A stretch of 9,699 bases of DNA from CAZEJK01 sp964512045 (GTDB lineage: Bacteria > Acidobacteriota > Thermoanaerobaculia > Thermoanaerobaculales > Sulfomarinibacteraceae): positions 1-9,699 of the forward strand of contig CAZEJK010000191.1 in NCBI GenBank assembly GCA_964512045.1. Reading direction: 5' to 3'. Both the position numbers and the translations under genes were made by a program. This document shows positions 1-6,502 of the stretch, piece after piece; within the stretch, counting starts at the first letter, position 1; every line of letters begins with the position of its first letter. A model generated the notes under the pieces. It made no database searches. It had not been told where the DNA came from and was given only the letters and a program-made list of their open reading frames with translations.

Positions 1-1
1 G

Positions 2-493
2 CCGGTCGCACACTACAACCTGGCGTTGGCGTACACCAAGTCGGGGCGCATGGAGGCCGCGGAGTCCAGCTACCTCAAAGCTCTGGAGCTCGACCCGAAC
101 ATGATCGAGGCGTGGGTCAACCTGGGCGGTGTGCGCCTCCACCGGTGGGACTTCGAGGGCTGTCTGGAAGCGTGCAAGGAGGCGATCGGGCGCGATGATC
201 AGCTCCTGATCGCGTACTACAACCTGGGCCAAGCGCACCTGTACATGGGTGATGCCGAGGGTGTGGTCGCTGCGAACGAGAAGGTGCTGGAGCTGGATCA
301 TGACCACGCAGCAGGCCACTACTACATGGCCGTCGGCTTGCTCGCCTTGAAGAACGTTGGTGCGGCCCAGCGGCACCTCGGTCGCGCCATGGAGCTGGGC
401 CACCGGCCGACGCCGGAGTTCATGAAAGCACTGGAAAAAGCAGAGAAGGCCAAGGGCGCCGGCTCACCGCCGGTGACCATGGAGATCGGTTGA
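2..493 (+). CDS. TPR-repeat protein, 3' part (5' end outside window)
   Basis: The reading frame is open to the left edge and the residues before the first possible start (TTG at 26) already fit a TPR helix (HYNLALAY...), so the gene begins upstream; 163 residues are visible. Four consecutive 34-residue tetratricopeptide repeats can be read, at about visible residues 1-33, 34-67, 68-101 and 102-136. Each has the W/Y-N-LG...A/G pattern and an 'A..LELD' type end. A short charged tail rich in Lys, Ala and Gly follows. TPRs are protein-protein interaction scaffolds; no catalytic domain or membrane segment is seen in this part. The gene ends 44 bases before dsrC on the same strand, so it may belong to the dsr locus, but no specific partner can be named. 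The missing N-terminus could hold another domain. Confidence 0.85.
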   Translation, partial: PVAHYNLALAYTKSGRMEAAESSYLKALELDPNMIEAWVNLGGVRLHRWDFEGCLEACKEAIGRDDQLLIAYYNLGQAHLYMGDAEGVVAANEKVLELDHDHAAGHYYMAVGLLALKNVGAAQRHLGRAMELGHRPTPEFMKALEKAEKAKGAGSPPVTMEIG

Positions 494-497
494 AACC

Positions 498-514
498 TGG
501 GAGCGCGGCTCCCA
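498..514 (+). other. Perfect hairpin upstream of dsrC
   Basis: A perfect 7-bp inverted repeat, TGGGAGC / GCTCCCA (498-504 and 508-514), encloses a GCG loop. It starts 4 bases after the TPR stop codon and ends 8 bases before the dsrC ribosome binding site. There is no T-tract after it, so it is not a classical intrinsic terminator. It may instead be a 5' stabilising or processing structure for dsrC mRNA; that role is inference. Confidence 0.5.
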
Positions 515-537
515 CGAACGTCAAGGAGGATGAGAGC

Positions 538-855
538 ATGGCACTTTTCGAGCATGGCGATATCTCTATCGAGGTCGACGAAGACGGCTTCATGCAAGAG
601 CCGGATCAGTGGAACGAAGAGGTCGCTGCCGCACTGGCGACGACCGAGGGCGTCGAGGAGCTGACCGAGGACCACTGGAAGGTCGTCAACTACCTGCGGG
701 ACTACTACCTGAAGTTCGGCGTGGCGCCGATGATCCGCAAGCTCTGCAAGCAGACCGGGTTCTCGCTGAAGCAGATCTACGAGCTGTTCCCCTCCGGCCC
801 GGCGAAGGGCGGATGTAAGGTGGCAGGTCTGCCGAAGCCGACTGGCTGCGTCTGA
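538..855 (+). CDS. dsrC: DsrC, sulfur-carrier protein of dissimilatory sulfite reduction
   Basis: This 105-residue DsrC/TusE-family protein is the substrate carrier of DsrAB. During sulfite reduction the product sulfur is held as a trisulfide between its two conserved C-terminal cysteines, which the DsrMKJOP complex (subunit DsrK) then reduces. The flexible C-terminal arm is fully conserved: KGGCKVAGLPKPTGCV, with Cys93 and penultimate Cys104 separated by ten residues. TusE homologues keep only the last Cys, so this is a true DsrC. Other family marks are the GF near residue 17, 'LTEDHWKVVNYLRDYY' at 42-57 and the 'P.IRKLCKQTG' helix near 64-74, which holds an extra Cys70. The ATG at 538 is chosen because AAGGAGGA (523-530) sits 7 bases upstream and because the family begins this way; an in-frame TTG at 490 overlaps the TPR stop and would add 16 non-conserved residues. 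Hairpins flank the gene on both sides. Confidence 0.97.
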   Translation: MALFEHGDISIEVDEDGFMQEPDQWNEEVAAALATTEGVEELTEDHWKVVNYLRDYYLKFGVAPMIRKLCKQTGFSLKQIYELFPSGPAKGGCKVAGLPKPTGCV

Positions 856-889
856 GACCTCGAGGAAAGAGCTCCGAAGGTTGAGCACG

Positions 890-915
890 GCTGGGCTCCG
901 TGCGCGGGGCCCAGC
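890..915 (+). other. Strong GC-rich hairpin downstream of dsrC
   Basis: An 11-bp stem (890-900 paired with 905-915, one G-U pair at 897/908) closes a 4-base TGCG loop. It lies 35 bases after the dsrC stop within the 125-base gap 856-980. No run of T follows, so it does not look like a textbook Rho-independent terminator. A shorter alternative stem (885-890 with 898-903) overlaps it. Possible roles are a partial terminator or 3' stabiliser setting high dsrC levels relative to the membrane complex genes; this is inferred from position. Nothing else recognisable is seen in the gap apart from the ribosome binding site of the next gene (AAGGA, 970-974). Confidence 0.5.
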
Positions 916-980
916 GCGTGTGCACCTGCCGGAAACCCGTGTGCGGAGGGCTGACGAGGGCCTCCGGGTAAGGACTGACG

Positions 981-1511
981 ATGCGGCTGCTGGGCGACAT
1001 CGTGTCCGCGCATCGAGCGGACATTGTCGAGAGATGGCGTGCTGAGGTTGTGGGCTGCTACGCCCCGGAGACCGTTCGGTTCCTGAGGGCTGAACGGGAT
1101 CCGTTTGCCAACCCGGTCGGCGCCACGATCCAACGGGTCACGGACGGCGTCGTGGCTGCGATCATCGCGGGCGACGAGCCGGCGGACGTGGCCGACCTGG
1201 TGGAGGCCGTGGTGCGGATCCGCGCCGTGCAGGACATGGCGGCCTCTGAGGCCGTGCAGTTCGTTCTGCAGCTTCGTACTGCTGTCGAGCAGGTCCTGCG
1301 AGAGGCCGGAGTGACGCTGGAACGGGCCGTTGCGGACGAGCTCCACGGCTGGGTCGACCGGCTGGCCCTGCTGGCGTTCGACCGCTACGCCAGCTGCCGT
1401 CAGCAGGTGTACGAGATCCGGATCCAGCAGGTCCGCAGCCGAGCGCTCGAGAGGATGGAGCGTCTGCAGGAGTGGGAGAGCTCTCGCGATGGTGGCACGA
1501 AGCAGCACTGA
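981..1511 (+). CDS. RsbRD N-terminal-like domain protein, stand-alone
   Basis: A 176-residue soluble, mostly helical protein with no membrane segment or metal motif. It resembles the RsbRD_N type sensory domain, the N-terminal part of the stressosome protein RsbRD. Features that suggest this are an N-terminal helix with 'IV.RW...V' (about 15-24), 'FANPVG' (about 42-47) followed by a helix starting near residue 50, a central 'DLVEAVVRIRAVQDM..SEAVQFVLQLRTAV' region, and a helix containing FDRY near 133-136. The STAS domain that normally follows in RsbR proteins is absent and the C-terminus is a charged coiled-coil-like helix. ATG 981 is preceded by AAGGA at 970-974. It sits between dsrC and dsrM, and such small RsbRD_N-like proteins do occur beside dsrM in other sulfate reducers as I recall, so a regulatory or assembly role in the Dsr complex is possible. 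The family call is by eye; the function is unknown. Confidence 0.6.
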   Translation: MRLLGDIVSAHRADIVERWRAEVVGCYAPETVRFLRAERDPFANPVGATIQRVTDGVVAAIIAGDEPADVADLVEAVVRIRAVQDMAASEAVQFVLQLRTAVEQVLREAGVTLERAVADELHGWVDRLALLAFDRYASCRQQVYEIRIQQVRSRALERMERLQEWESSRDGGTKQH

Positions 1512-1554
1512 GCCGCCAGAAGCGGTGGAGAGATCGAGGGGAGGTACGGAGAAC

Positions 1555-2550
1555 ATGGGCGCGTTGGTTTCCCTTGTCGCGGTCGGCGTGCTCGCCCTGG
1601 TGGGCTACCTGGGTGGAGTCGTTGGCGGCCTGGACTGGATGCTCGCGGTAATCGTGCCGTGGGTAGCGTTCGTCGTCTTCCTCGGCGGCATCATCTGGCG
1701 GGTGGTGGACTGGGCGCGATCCCCCGTTCCCTTCCGCATCCCCACGACCTGCGGGCAACAGAGAGCGCTGCCGTGGATGCGGGGGCAGTCGCTCGAGAAC
1801 CCCCATACCACGCTCGGCGTGATCGGCCGGATGGCGCTCGAGGTGCTGTTCTTCCGCTCGCTGTTCCGCAACACGAAGGCCGAGGTGATGCCGGAGCAAG
1901 AGAAGGTCGCCTACATGGGGACCAAGTACCTGTGGGCCGCCGGGATGGCGTTCCACTGGGCGATGCTGGTGATCCTCATCCGGCACGGGCGGTTCTTCGC
2001 CGAGCCGACCCCGTGGTTCGTGGAGCTCGTGCAGAGCCTGGACGGGTTCCTCCAGGTCGGCGTTCCGACGCTGTACGTCACGTCGTTCCTGTTTCTCGCC
2101 GGGCTGCTGTACCTCCTCGGAAGGCGGCTGCTCGATCCGAACATTCGCTACATCTCCCTGCCGGCGGACTACTTTGCGCTCTATCTCCTGCTCGGCGTTG
2201 GCCTGTCTGGCGTTGCCATGCGGCACCTGTACAAGGTGGATTTGGCACAGGTGAAGGCCATGGTGGGCGGCTGGTTCGCACTCGAAGCCGTGGTTCCCGC
2301 CGGGGTCGGGGGTGTGTTCTTCATGCACCTGTTCTTGGTGTCGGCGCTGTTCGTGTACATCCCGTTCTCCAAGCTGGTGCACATGCCCGGCGTGTTCCTC
2401 AGCCCGACCCGGAACATGGCGAACACCAACCGCGAGAAGCATCACACCAACCCCTGGAACGCACCTGTCGACGTCCATACCTACGAGGAGTGGGAGGAGG
2501 AGTTCCGGGACAAGCTGGAGGCCTCCGGGTACGTGTTGGAGGGTAAGTGA
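1555..2550 (+). CDS. dsrM: DsrM, membrane cytochrome b subunit of DsrMKJOP
   Basis: This 331-residue NarI/HdrE-like membrane protein binds haem b, exchanges electrons with the quinone pool and passes them to DsrK in the cytoplasm. About six hydrophobic segments can be read, near residues 2-25, 28-50, 124-143, 166-188, 203-223 and 248-272. Histidines placed in or at the ends of these segments (H134, H144, H224, H258, H276) are candidate haem ligands. The C-terminal tail (about 280-331) is hydrophilic and includes 'NREKHHTNPWN' near 293-303, as expected of a cytoplasmic contact with DsrK. ATG 1555 is chosen because a purine-rich GGGGAGG lies about 11 bases upstream and the length matches the family; the frame stays open upstream, but that part overlaps the preceding gene and looks like random high-GC translation. 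Its stop overlaps the dsrK start (TGATG, 2548-2552), indicating translational coupling. Confidence 0.93.
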   Translation: MGALVSLVAVGVLALVGYLGGVVGGLDWMLAVIVPWVAFVVFLGGIIWRVVDWARSPVPFRIPTTCGQQRALPWMRGQSLENPHTTLGVIGRMALEVLFFRSLFRNTKAEVMPEQEKVAYMGTKYLWAAGMAFHWAMLVILIRHGRFFAEPTPWFVELVQSLDGFLQVGVPTLYVTSFLFLAGLLYLLGRRLLDPNIRYISLPADYFALYLLLGVGLSGVAMRHLYKVDLAQVKAMVGGWFALEAVVPAGVGGVFFMHLFLVSALFVYIPFSKLVHMPGVFLSPTRNMANTNREKHHTNPWNAPVDVHTYEEWEEEFRDKLEASGYVLEGK

Positions 2551-4169
2551 TGGCTGAGAAGAGTCCTCAGGAGCTGATTCAGGTCGATCTCGCTCCACCG
2601 CAGCGGGACTGGATGGACCCCTCCGTCGACTTCGAGAGCACCCGGGGCACCTGGAGCTACCCGGGCGCCGCGAAGAACCTGCAGTACATGGGGTTCCCCA
2701 ACGCGCGCGAGTGGTCGCCCACGGACGACGACTGGAAGCTGCCGGAGAACTGGCGGGAGATCATCCATGAAGGGTTCAAGGAGCGGCTGTCGAAGTACAG
2801 ATCGCTGAAGGTGTTCATGGATATTTGCGTGCGCTGCGGTGCGTGCGCCGACAAGTGCCACTTCTTCATCGGCTCGGGCGATCCGAAAAACATGCCAGTG
2901 CTCCGTGCTGAGCTGCTGCGGTCGATCTACCGCAAGGACTTCACGACCGCAGGCAAGATCCTTGGACGGTTTGCAGGAGCCCGCGAGCTCACGCCAGAGG
3001 TGCTCAAGGAGTGGTACTACTACTTCTTCCAGTGCACCGAGTGCCGCCGATGCTCGGTGTTCTGTCCGTACGGTATCGATACCGCGGACGTCACCATGAT
3101 GGCCCGCGAGCTGATGAACCTGGTGGGTCTGAACATCAACTGGGTGATCGAGCCGGTCGCCAACTGTCAGCGTACCGGTAACCACCTCGGGATCCAGCCG
3201 CATACCTTCAAGGACAACATCGAGTTCCTGTGCGAGGAGCTCGAGGACGTCACCGGCGTCCACATCGAGCCGCCGATTAACAAGAAGGGCGCCGAGATCC
3301 TGTTCATTATCCCGTCCGCTGACTACTTCGCGGACCCGGGGACGTTCACGTTCGTCGGCTACCTGATGCTGTTCGAGCACCTGGGGCTGGACTACACCCT
3401 GTCGGCGTACGCCTCCGAGGGTGGGAACTTCGGCCTGTTCACCTCCCATGAGACCATCAAGCGCCTCAACTACAAGATCTACGCCGAGGCGAAGCGGCTC
3501 GGGGTCAAGTGGATCCTGGGGGGAGAGTGTGGCCACATGTGGCGGGTCATGCACCAGTACCTCGATACCATGCACGGTCCGCCCGACTTCCTTGAAGTGC
3601 CAGTGTCGCCGATTACCGGCACCCGTTTCGATCACGCCAAGTCCACCAAGATGGTGCACATCTGCGAGTTCACGTCGGACCTGCTCCGCAACAACAAGCT
3701 CAAGCTCGACCCGAGCCGGAACGACCGGTTCAAGGTGACCTTCCACGACTCGTGCAACCCGTCGCGCGCGATGGGACTGCTGGATGAGCCTCGCTACATC
3801 CTCAAGAACGTGTGCAACCACTTCTACGAGATGCCGGAGAACACCATCCGCGAGCAGACGTTCTGCTGTGCCGGCGGTGCAGGGCTGGGCAACGACGAGA
3901 ACATGGAGATGCGGCTGCGCGGTGGTCTGCCCAGGGGCAATGCGGTCAAGCACGTGCGCGACGTCAACGGTGTGAACCGCCTCACCTGCATCTGCGCCAT
4001 TGATCGCGCGACGCTGCCGCCGTTGGTGGAGTACTGGGCGCCGGGGGTCGATGTCTCCGGGATCCACGAGCTCGTGGGCAACGCCCTGATCATGGATGGT
4101 GAGAACGAGCGCACCACCGACCTGCGTGGCGAGCCACTCAACGACGAGGAGGGATCGGACGATGTCTGA
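2550..4169 (+). CDS. dsrK: DsrK, iron-sulfur catalytic subunit of DsrMKJOP (HdrD-like)
   Basis: This 539-residue cytoplasmic protein, related to heterodisulfide reductase subunit HdrD, is the proposed site where the DsrC trisulfide is reduced. Two ferredoxin-type 4Fe-4S motifs are clear: C93xxC96xxC99xxxC103 and C162xxC165xxC168xxxC172P. A CCG-type region follows: HDSC402NPSR, then the pair C439C440 in FCCAGGAG, then C480-I-C482. These would hold the special catalytic 4Fe-4S cluster. A further GGEC327GHMW motif corresponds to the first CCG half. No membrane segment is present. The final cysteine pair is CxC rather than the CxxC usual in HdrB/HdrD. ATG 2550 follows GGAGGG (2538-2543) with a 6-base spacing; a GTG directly before it would add one residue. 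The gene overlaps dsrM by one base and dsrJ by eight. No dsrL lies between dsrK and dsrJ, unlike the oxidative clusters. Confidence 0.96.
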   Translation: MAEKSPQELIQVDLAPPQRDWMDPSVDFESTRGTWSYPGAAKNLQYMGFPNAREWSPTDDDWKLPENWREIIHEGFKERLSKYRSLKVFMDICVRCGACADKCHFFIGSGDPKNMPVLRAELLRSIYRKDFTTAGKILGRFAGARELTPEVLKEWYYYFFQCTECRRCSVFCPYGIDTADVTMMARELMNLVGLNINWVIEPVANCQRTGNHLGIQPHTFKDNIEFLCEELEDVTGVHIEPPINKKGAEILFIIPSADYFADPGTFTFVGYLMLFEHLGLDYTLSAYASEGGNFGLFTSHETIKRLNYKIYAEAKRLGVKWILGGECGHMWRVMHQYLDTMHGPPDFLEVPVSPITGTRFDHAKSTKMVHICEFTSDLLRNNKLKLDPSRNDRFKVTFHDSCNPSRAMGLLDEPRYILKNVCNHFYEMPENTIREQTFCCAGGAGLGNDENMEMRLRGGLPRGNAVKHVRDVNGVNRLTCICAIDRATLPPLVEYWAPGVDVSGIHELVGNALIMDGENERTTDLRGEPLNDEEGSDDV

Positions 4170-4545
4170 CACTGTCAAGATCGGCCTTGGCCTGGCTGTG
4201 TTCGTCGTCCTGGTGACGTCGCCACTCTGGTGGGCGGCGGTCAGCGGCGGCGAGATGCAGCCGCCGGAGCTGGAGAAGGCGGCGTACGGCGACGACTGCG
4301 TCGAGCCGGCAGAGTACATGCGTGCGTACCACATGGACCTGCTCAACGACTGGCGCGATCGCGTGGTGCGTGACAACGAGCGGATCTATGTTGCGGCTGA
4401 CCAGGCGACGTACGACATGAGCCTGTCGCACACCTGCCTCGACTGCCATCAGAACAAAGAGGAGTTCTGCGACAGGTGCCACAACTTCATGGCGGTGGAT
4501 CCCTACTGTTGGGACTGCCATGTCGAGCCGAAGAGGAGTTCGTGA
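4162..4545 (+). CDS. dsrJ: DsrJ, triheme cytochrome c of DsrMKJOP
   Basis: This 127-residue periplasmic multihaem cytochrome is anchored by one N-terminal segment (about residues 6-28, LGLAVFVVLV...). Three CXXCH haem c sites are visible: C92LDC95H96, C103DRC106H107 and C116WDC119H120. The family's unusual cysteine, proposed as an axial ligand to one haem, is present as Cys46 in 'GDDCVEPAEYMR'; the HMDLL...WRD.VVR stretch after it is also typical. DsrJ is thought to carry electrons or take part in sulfur chemistry in the periplasm with DsrO and DsrP. ATG 4162 is chosen over an in-frame GTG at 4096 because GAGGAGGGA (4146-4154) lies 7 bases upstream and it gives the expected membrane-anchor N-terminus. 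Its start lies inside the 3' end of dsrK and its stop shares a base with the dsrO start. Confidence 0.95.
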   Translation: MSDTVKIGLGLAVFVVLVTSPLWWAAVSGGEMQPPELEKAAYGDDCVEPAEYMRAYHMDLLNDWRDRVVRDNERIYVAADQATYDMSLSHTCLDCHQNKEEFCDRCHNFMAVDPYCWDCHVEPKRSS

Positions 4546-5330
4546 TGGACGGCAGCCGGAGGAACTTTTTCAAGCTCGCTGGCCTGACCGCCCTCGGTGT
4601 GGCCGGGGGGACCGCGGTGAAGCTGACCGAGGCGCAGTCCCCGAAGCACCGTGAGACCGTCGAGGCCCTGAAGAACCCGCTCACGGCGAAGCGGTGGGCG
4701 ATGGTCGTGGACCTGCGCAAGTGCTCCGAGCACGGAGACTGCGACACCTGCATCAAGGCGTGTCACGCGGTGCACAACGTGCCGGAGTGGGACAACCCGA
4801 AGGACGAGGTGAAGTGGATCTGGAAGGAGGAGTTCGAGAAGGCGTTCTTGACGCTGGAGAACCACTACCATCCAGGCCATCTCAACCACACTCCGGTGCT
4901 CCTGCTGTGCAACCACTGCGATGAACCGCCGTGCACGAGAGTGTGTCCGACCGAGGCGACATGGAAGAGAGAGTCGGACGGCATCGTGATGATGGACTGG
5001 CACCGTTGCATCGGTTGCCGGTACTGCGTGGTCGCGTGTCCGTACGGCTCGCGAAGCTTCAACTGGCGTGACCCGCGGCCCGCGGTCGACGAGATCGACG
5101 ACAGCTTCCCCACGCGCACGCGCGGTGTCGTGGAGAAGTGCACGTTCTGCGACGAGCGGCTCGCCAAGGGGCAGATGCCGGCGTGCGTCGAGGCGTGTCC
5201 ACACAATGCGCTCGCCTTCGGCGATCTCGAGGACCCGGACTCCGAGGTTCGCCAGCTGCTCGCCGAGAACTTCACTATCCGACGCAAGCCCGGGCTGGGA
5301 ACCCAGCCCGAGGTGTACTACATCGTGTGA
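4545..5330 (+). CDS. dsrO: DsrO, Tat-exported iron-sulfur subunit of DsrMKJOP
   Basis: This 261-residue periplasmic ferredoxin-like subunit of the HybA/PhsB/NrfC type relays electrons between DsrJ and the membrane protein DsrP. The N-terminus is a twin-arginine signal (SRRNFFKLAG, residues 4-13, then a hydrophobic Ala/Gly-rich stretch to about 25). Four cysteine groups can be seen: C60..C66xxC69xxxC73; C122xxC125xxxxC130xxxC134P; C155xxC158xxC161xxxC165P; and C199xxC202...C214xxxC218P. These are enough for four clusters, though the first group has irregular spacing. ATG 4545 overlaps the dsrJ stop as TGATG and is preceded by AGAGGAG (4532-4538). A near-palindromic hairpin lies in the last codons (5291-5310), just ahead of dsrP. 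Confidence 0.95.
   Translation: MDGSRRNFFKLAGLTALGVAGGTAVKLTEAQSPKHRETVEALKNPLTAKRWAMVVDLRKCSEHGDCDTCIKACHAVHNVPEWDNPKDEVKWIWKEEFEKAFLTLENHYHPGHLNHTPVLLLCNHCDEPPCTRVCPTEATWKRESDGIVMMDWHRCIGCRYCVVACPYGSRSFNWRDPRPAVDEIDDSFPTRTRGVVEKCTFCDERLAKGQMPACVEACPHNALAFGDLEDPDSEVRQLLAENFTIRRKPGLGTQPEVYYIV
5291..5310 (+). other. Hairpin in the 3' end of dsrO before dsrP
   Basis: The arms CGGGCTGGG (5291-5299) and CCCAGCCCG (5302-5310) are perfectly complementary around a central AA, so the RNA would form an 8-bp stem with a GAAC loop. It ends 27 bases before the dsrP start codon. The bases also encode conserved-looking tail residues (PGLGTQP), so codon choice could explain part of it. It could tune dsrP expression or mRNA decay; this is inference. 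Confidence 0.35.
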
Positions 5331-5337
5331 GGCCGAC

Positions 5338-6498
5338 ATGATCGAGAAAGCTCTCATAGGCGATCGACGGTACTGGGGTTGGGTGGCGATCCTGTTGGCA
5401 CTGATCGGCGTTGGCGTGGTGTGCTACCTCTGGCAGCTGCGCGAAGGCCTGGCGATCACGGGGCTCAGCCGGGATGTGGTGTGGGGGTTCTACATCGCCC
5501 AGTTCACCTTCCTGGTTGGCGTGGCCGCTTCGGCAGTGATGGTCGTGCTCCCCTACTACCTGCACAACTTCAAGGTCTTCTCCAAGATGACGATCCTTGG
5601 CGAGTTCCTCGCCATCTCCGCCGTGCTGATGTGCATGCTGTTCATCTTCGTGGACATGGGCCAGCCGATGCGGATCATGAACGTGATGCTCCATCCGAGC
5701 CCGCGCTCGCTGATGTTCTGGGACTCGGTGGTGCTGTCCGGTTACCTGGTGCTGAACGTGATCATCAGCCGCGTGACCCTGCGCGCCGAGCACAAGGGCG
5801 TGGCGCCTCCGAGCTGGATCCGCCCGGTGATCCTGCTGTCGATTCCGTGGGCGATCAGCATCCATACGGTCACGGCGTTCCTGTACTCCGGGCTGTCGGC
5901 GCGGCCGTTCTGGATGACAGCCATCCTCGCACCGCGGTTTCTCGCCTCGGCGTTCGCTGCGGGCCCGGCGCTGCTGATCCTTCTGGCGCTGATCGTGCGC
6001 AAGCTGACATCGTTCGATCCCGGTGAAGAGGCCATCCAGAAGCTGGCAACGATTATCACCTACGCCATGTGCATCAACGTGTTCTTTGTCCTGATGGAGA
6101 TCTTCACGGCGATCTACTCGAGCATTCCCGAGCATGTGCTCCACTTCGAGTACCTGTTCTTCGGGCTCGAGGGCGATACCTTCCTGGTGCCGTTCATGTG
6201 GACCTCGGAGATCCTCGCGCTGGTCTCGCTGGTGCTCTTGATCGTTCCGAGGTTTAGGGCTCAGCAGCGTCTGCTCGTGGTGGCGTGCATCGCCTTGTTC
6301 GTCTCGTTGTGGATCGACAAGGGTCTCGGCATGGTGGTGACCGGCTTCATCCCGACGCCGCTCGGCGAGGTGGCGCACTACCGGCCCACGGCGCCGGAGG
6401 TGCTCATCACCCTCGGCATCTATGCGGTCGGGGCGTTGGTCATCACCGTCCTGTACAAGGTCGCACTCTCTGTGCGCGGTCAGCTCGAGGCGCGGTAG
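5338..6498 (+). CDS. dsrP: DsrP, NrfD-family integral membrane subunit of DsrMKJOP
   Basis: This 386-residue polytopic membrane protein of the NrfD/PsrC/HybB family forms the second quinone-reactive module of the complex, paired with DsrO and DsrJ. Ten hydrophobic segments can be placed at about residues 14-32, 52-72, 87-107, 129-147, 163-183, 199-219, 239-258, 285-304, 311-327 and 354-375, which is the expected topology for DsrP. Loop motifs such as 'DMGQPMR' (106-112), 'HPSPRS' (119-124) and the SIHTVTAFLYSGLSARPFW segment (174-192) fit the NrfD fold. ATG 5338 is 8 bases after the dsrO stop and gives the correct first membrane helix; the frame is open far upstream only because it lies over dsrO. 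The ribosome binding site is weak (TGAGG at the dsrO stop), suggesting dependence on translation of dsrO. Confidence 0.94.
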   Translation: MIEKALIGDRRYWGWVAILLALIGVGVVCYLWQLREGLAITGLSRDVVWGFYIAQFTFLVGVAASAVMVVLPYYLHNFKVFSKMTILGEFLAISAVLMCMLFIFVDMGQPMRIMNVMLHPSPRSLMFWDSVVLSGYLVLNVIISRVTLRAEHKGVAPPSWIRPVILLSIPWAISIHTVTAFLYSGLSARPFWMTAILAPRFLASAFAAGPALLILLALIVRKLTSFDPGEEAIQKLATIITYAMCINVFFVLMEIFTAIYSSIPEHVLHFEYLFFGLEGDTFLVPFMWTSEILALVSLVLLIVPRFRAQQRLLVVACIALFVSLWIDKGLGMVVTGFIPTPLGEVAHYRPTAPEVLITLGIYAVGALVITVLYKVALSVRGQLEAR

Positions 6499-6502
6499 CG
6501 GT

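Noticed and set aside
1330..1554. Upstream extension of dsrM from a GTG at 1330
   Set aside because: It would overlap the preceding gene by about 180 bases, and the added residues are Ser/Arg-rich out-of-frame translation. ATG 1555 gives the family length.
1162..2598. Antisense open frame of 478 codons opposite dsrM
   Set aside because: It covers a confident DsrM and part of the RsbRD-N-like gene. The product is rich in Pro, Arg, Glu and His without any fold signature, so it is a shadow of the + strand.
2481..4376. Antisense open frame of 631 codons opposite dsrK and dsrJ
   Set aside because: The + strand carries unmistakable DsrK and DsrJ with all cluster and haem motifs. The antisense translation is low-complexity and rich in Arg, His, Val and Leu, as expected from high-GC codon use; no domain is recognisable.
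5068..5337. Upstream extension of dsrP over dsrO
   Set aside because: The added 90 residues are Arg/Ser-rich shadow of dsrO and would put a long basic tail before the first membrane helix.
538..6498. Oxidative (sulfur-oxidiser) type dsr cluster
   Set aside because: No dsrEFH precedes dsrC and no dsrL lies between dsrK and dsrJ. The order fits reductive clusters better, though DsrAB would be needed to settle it.
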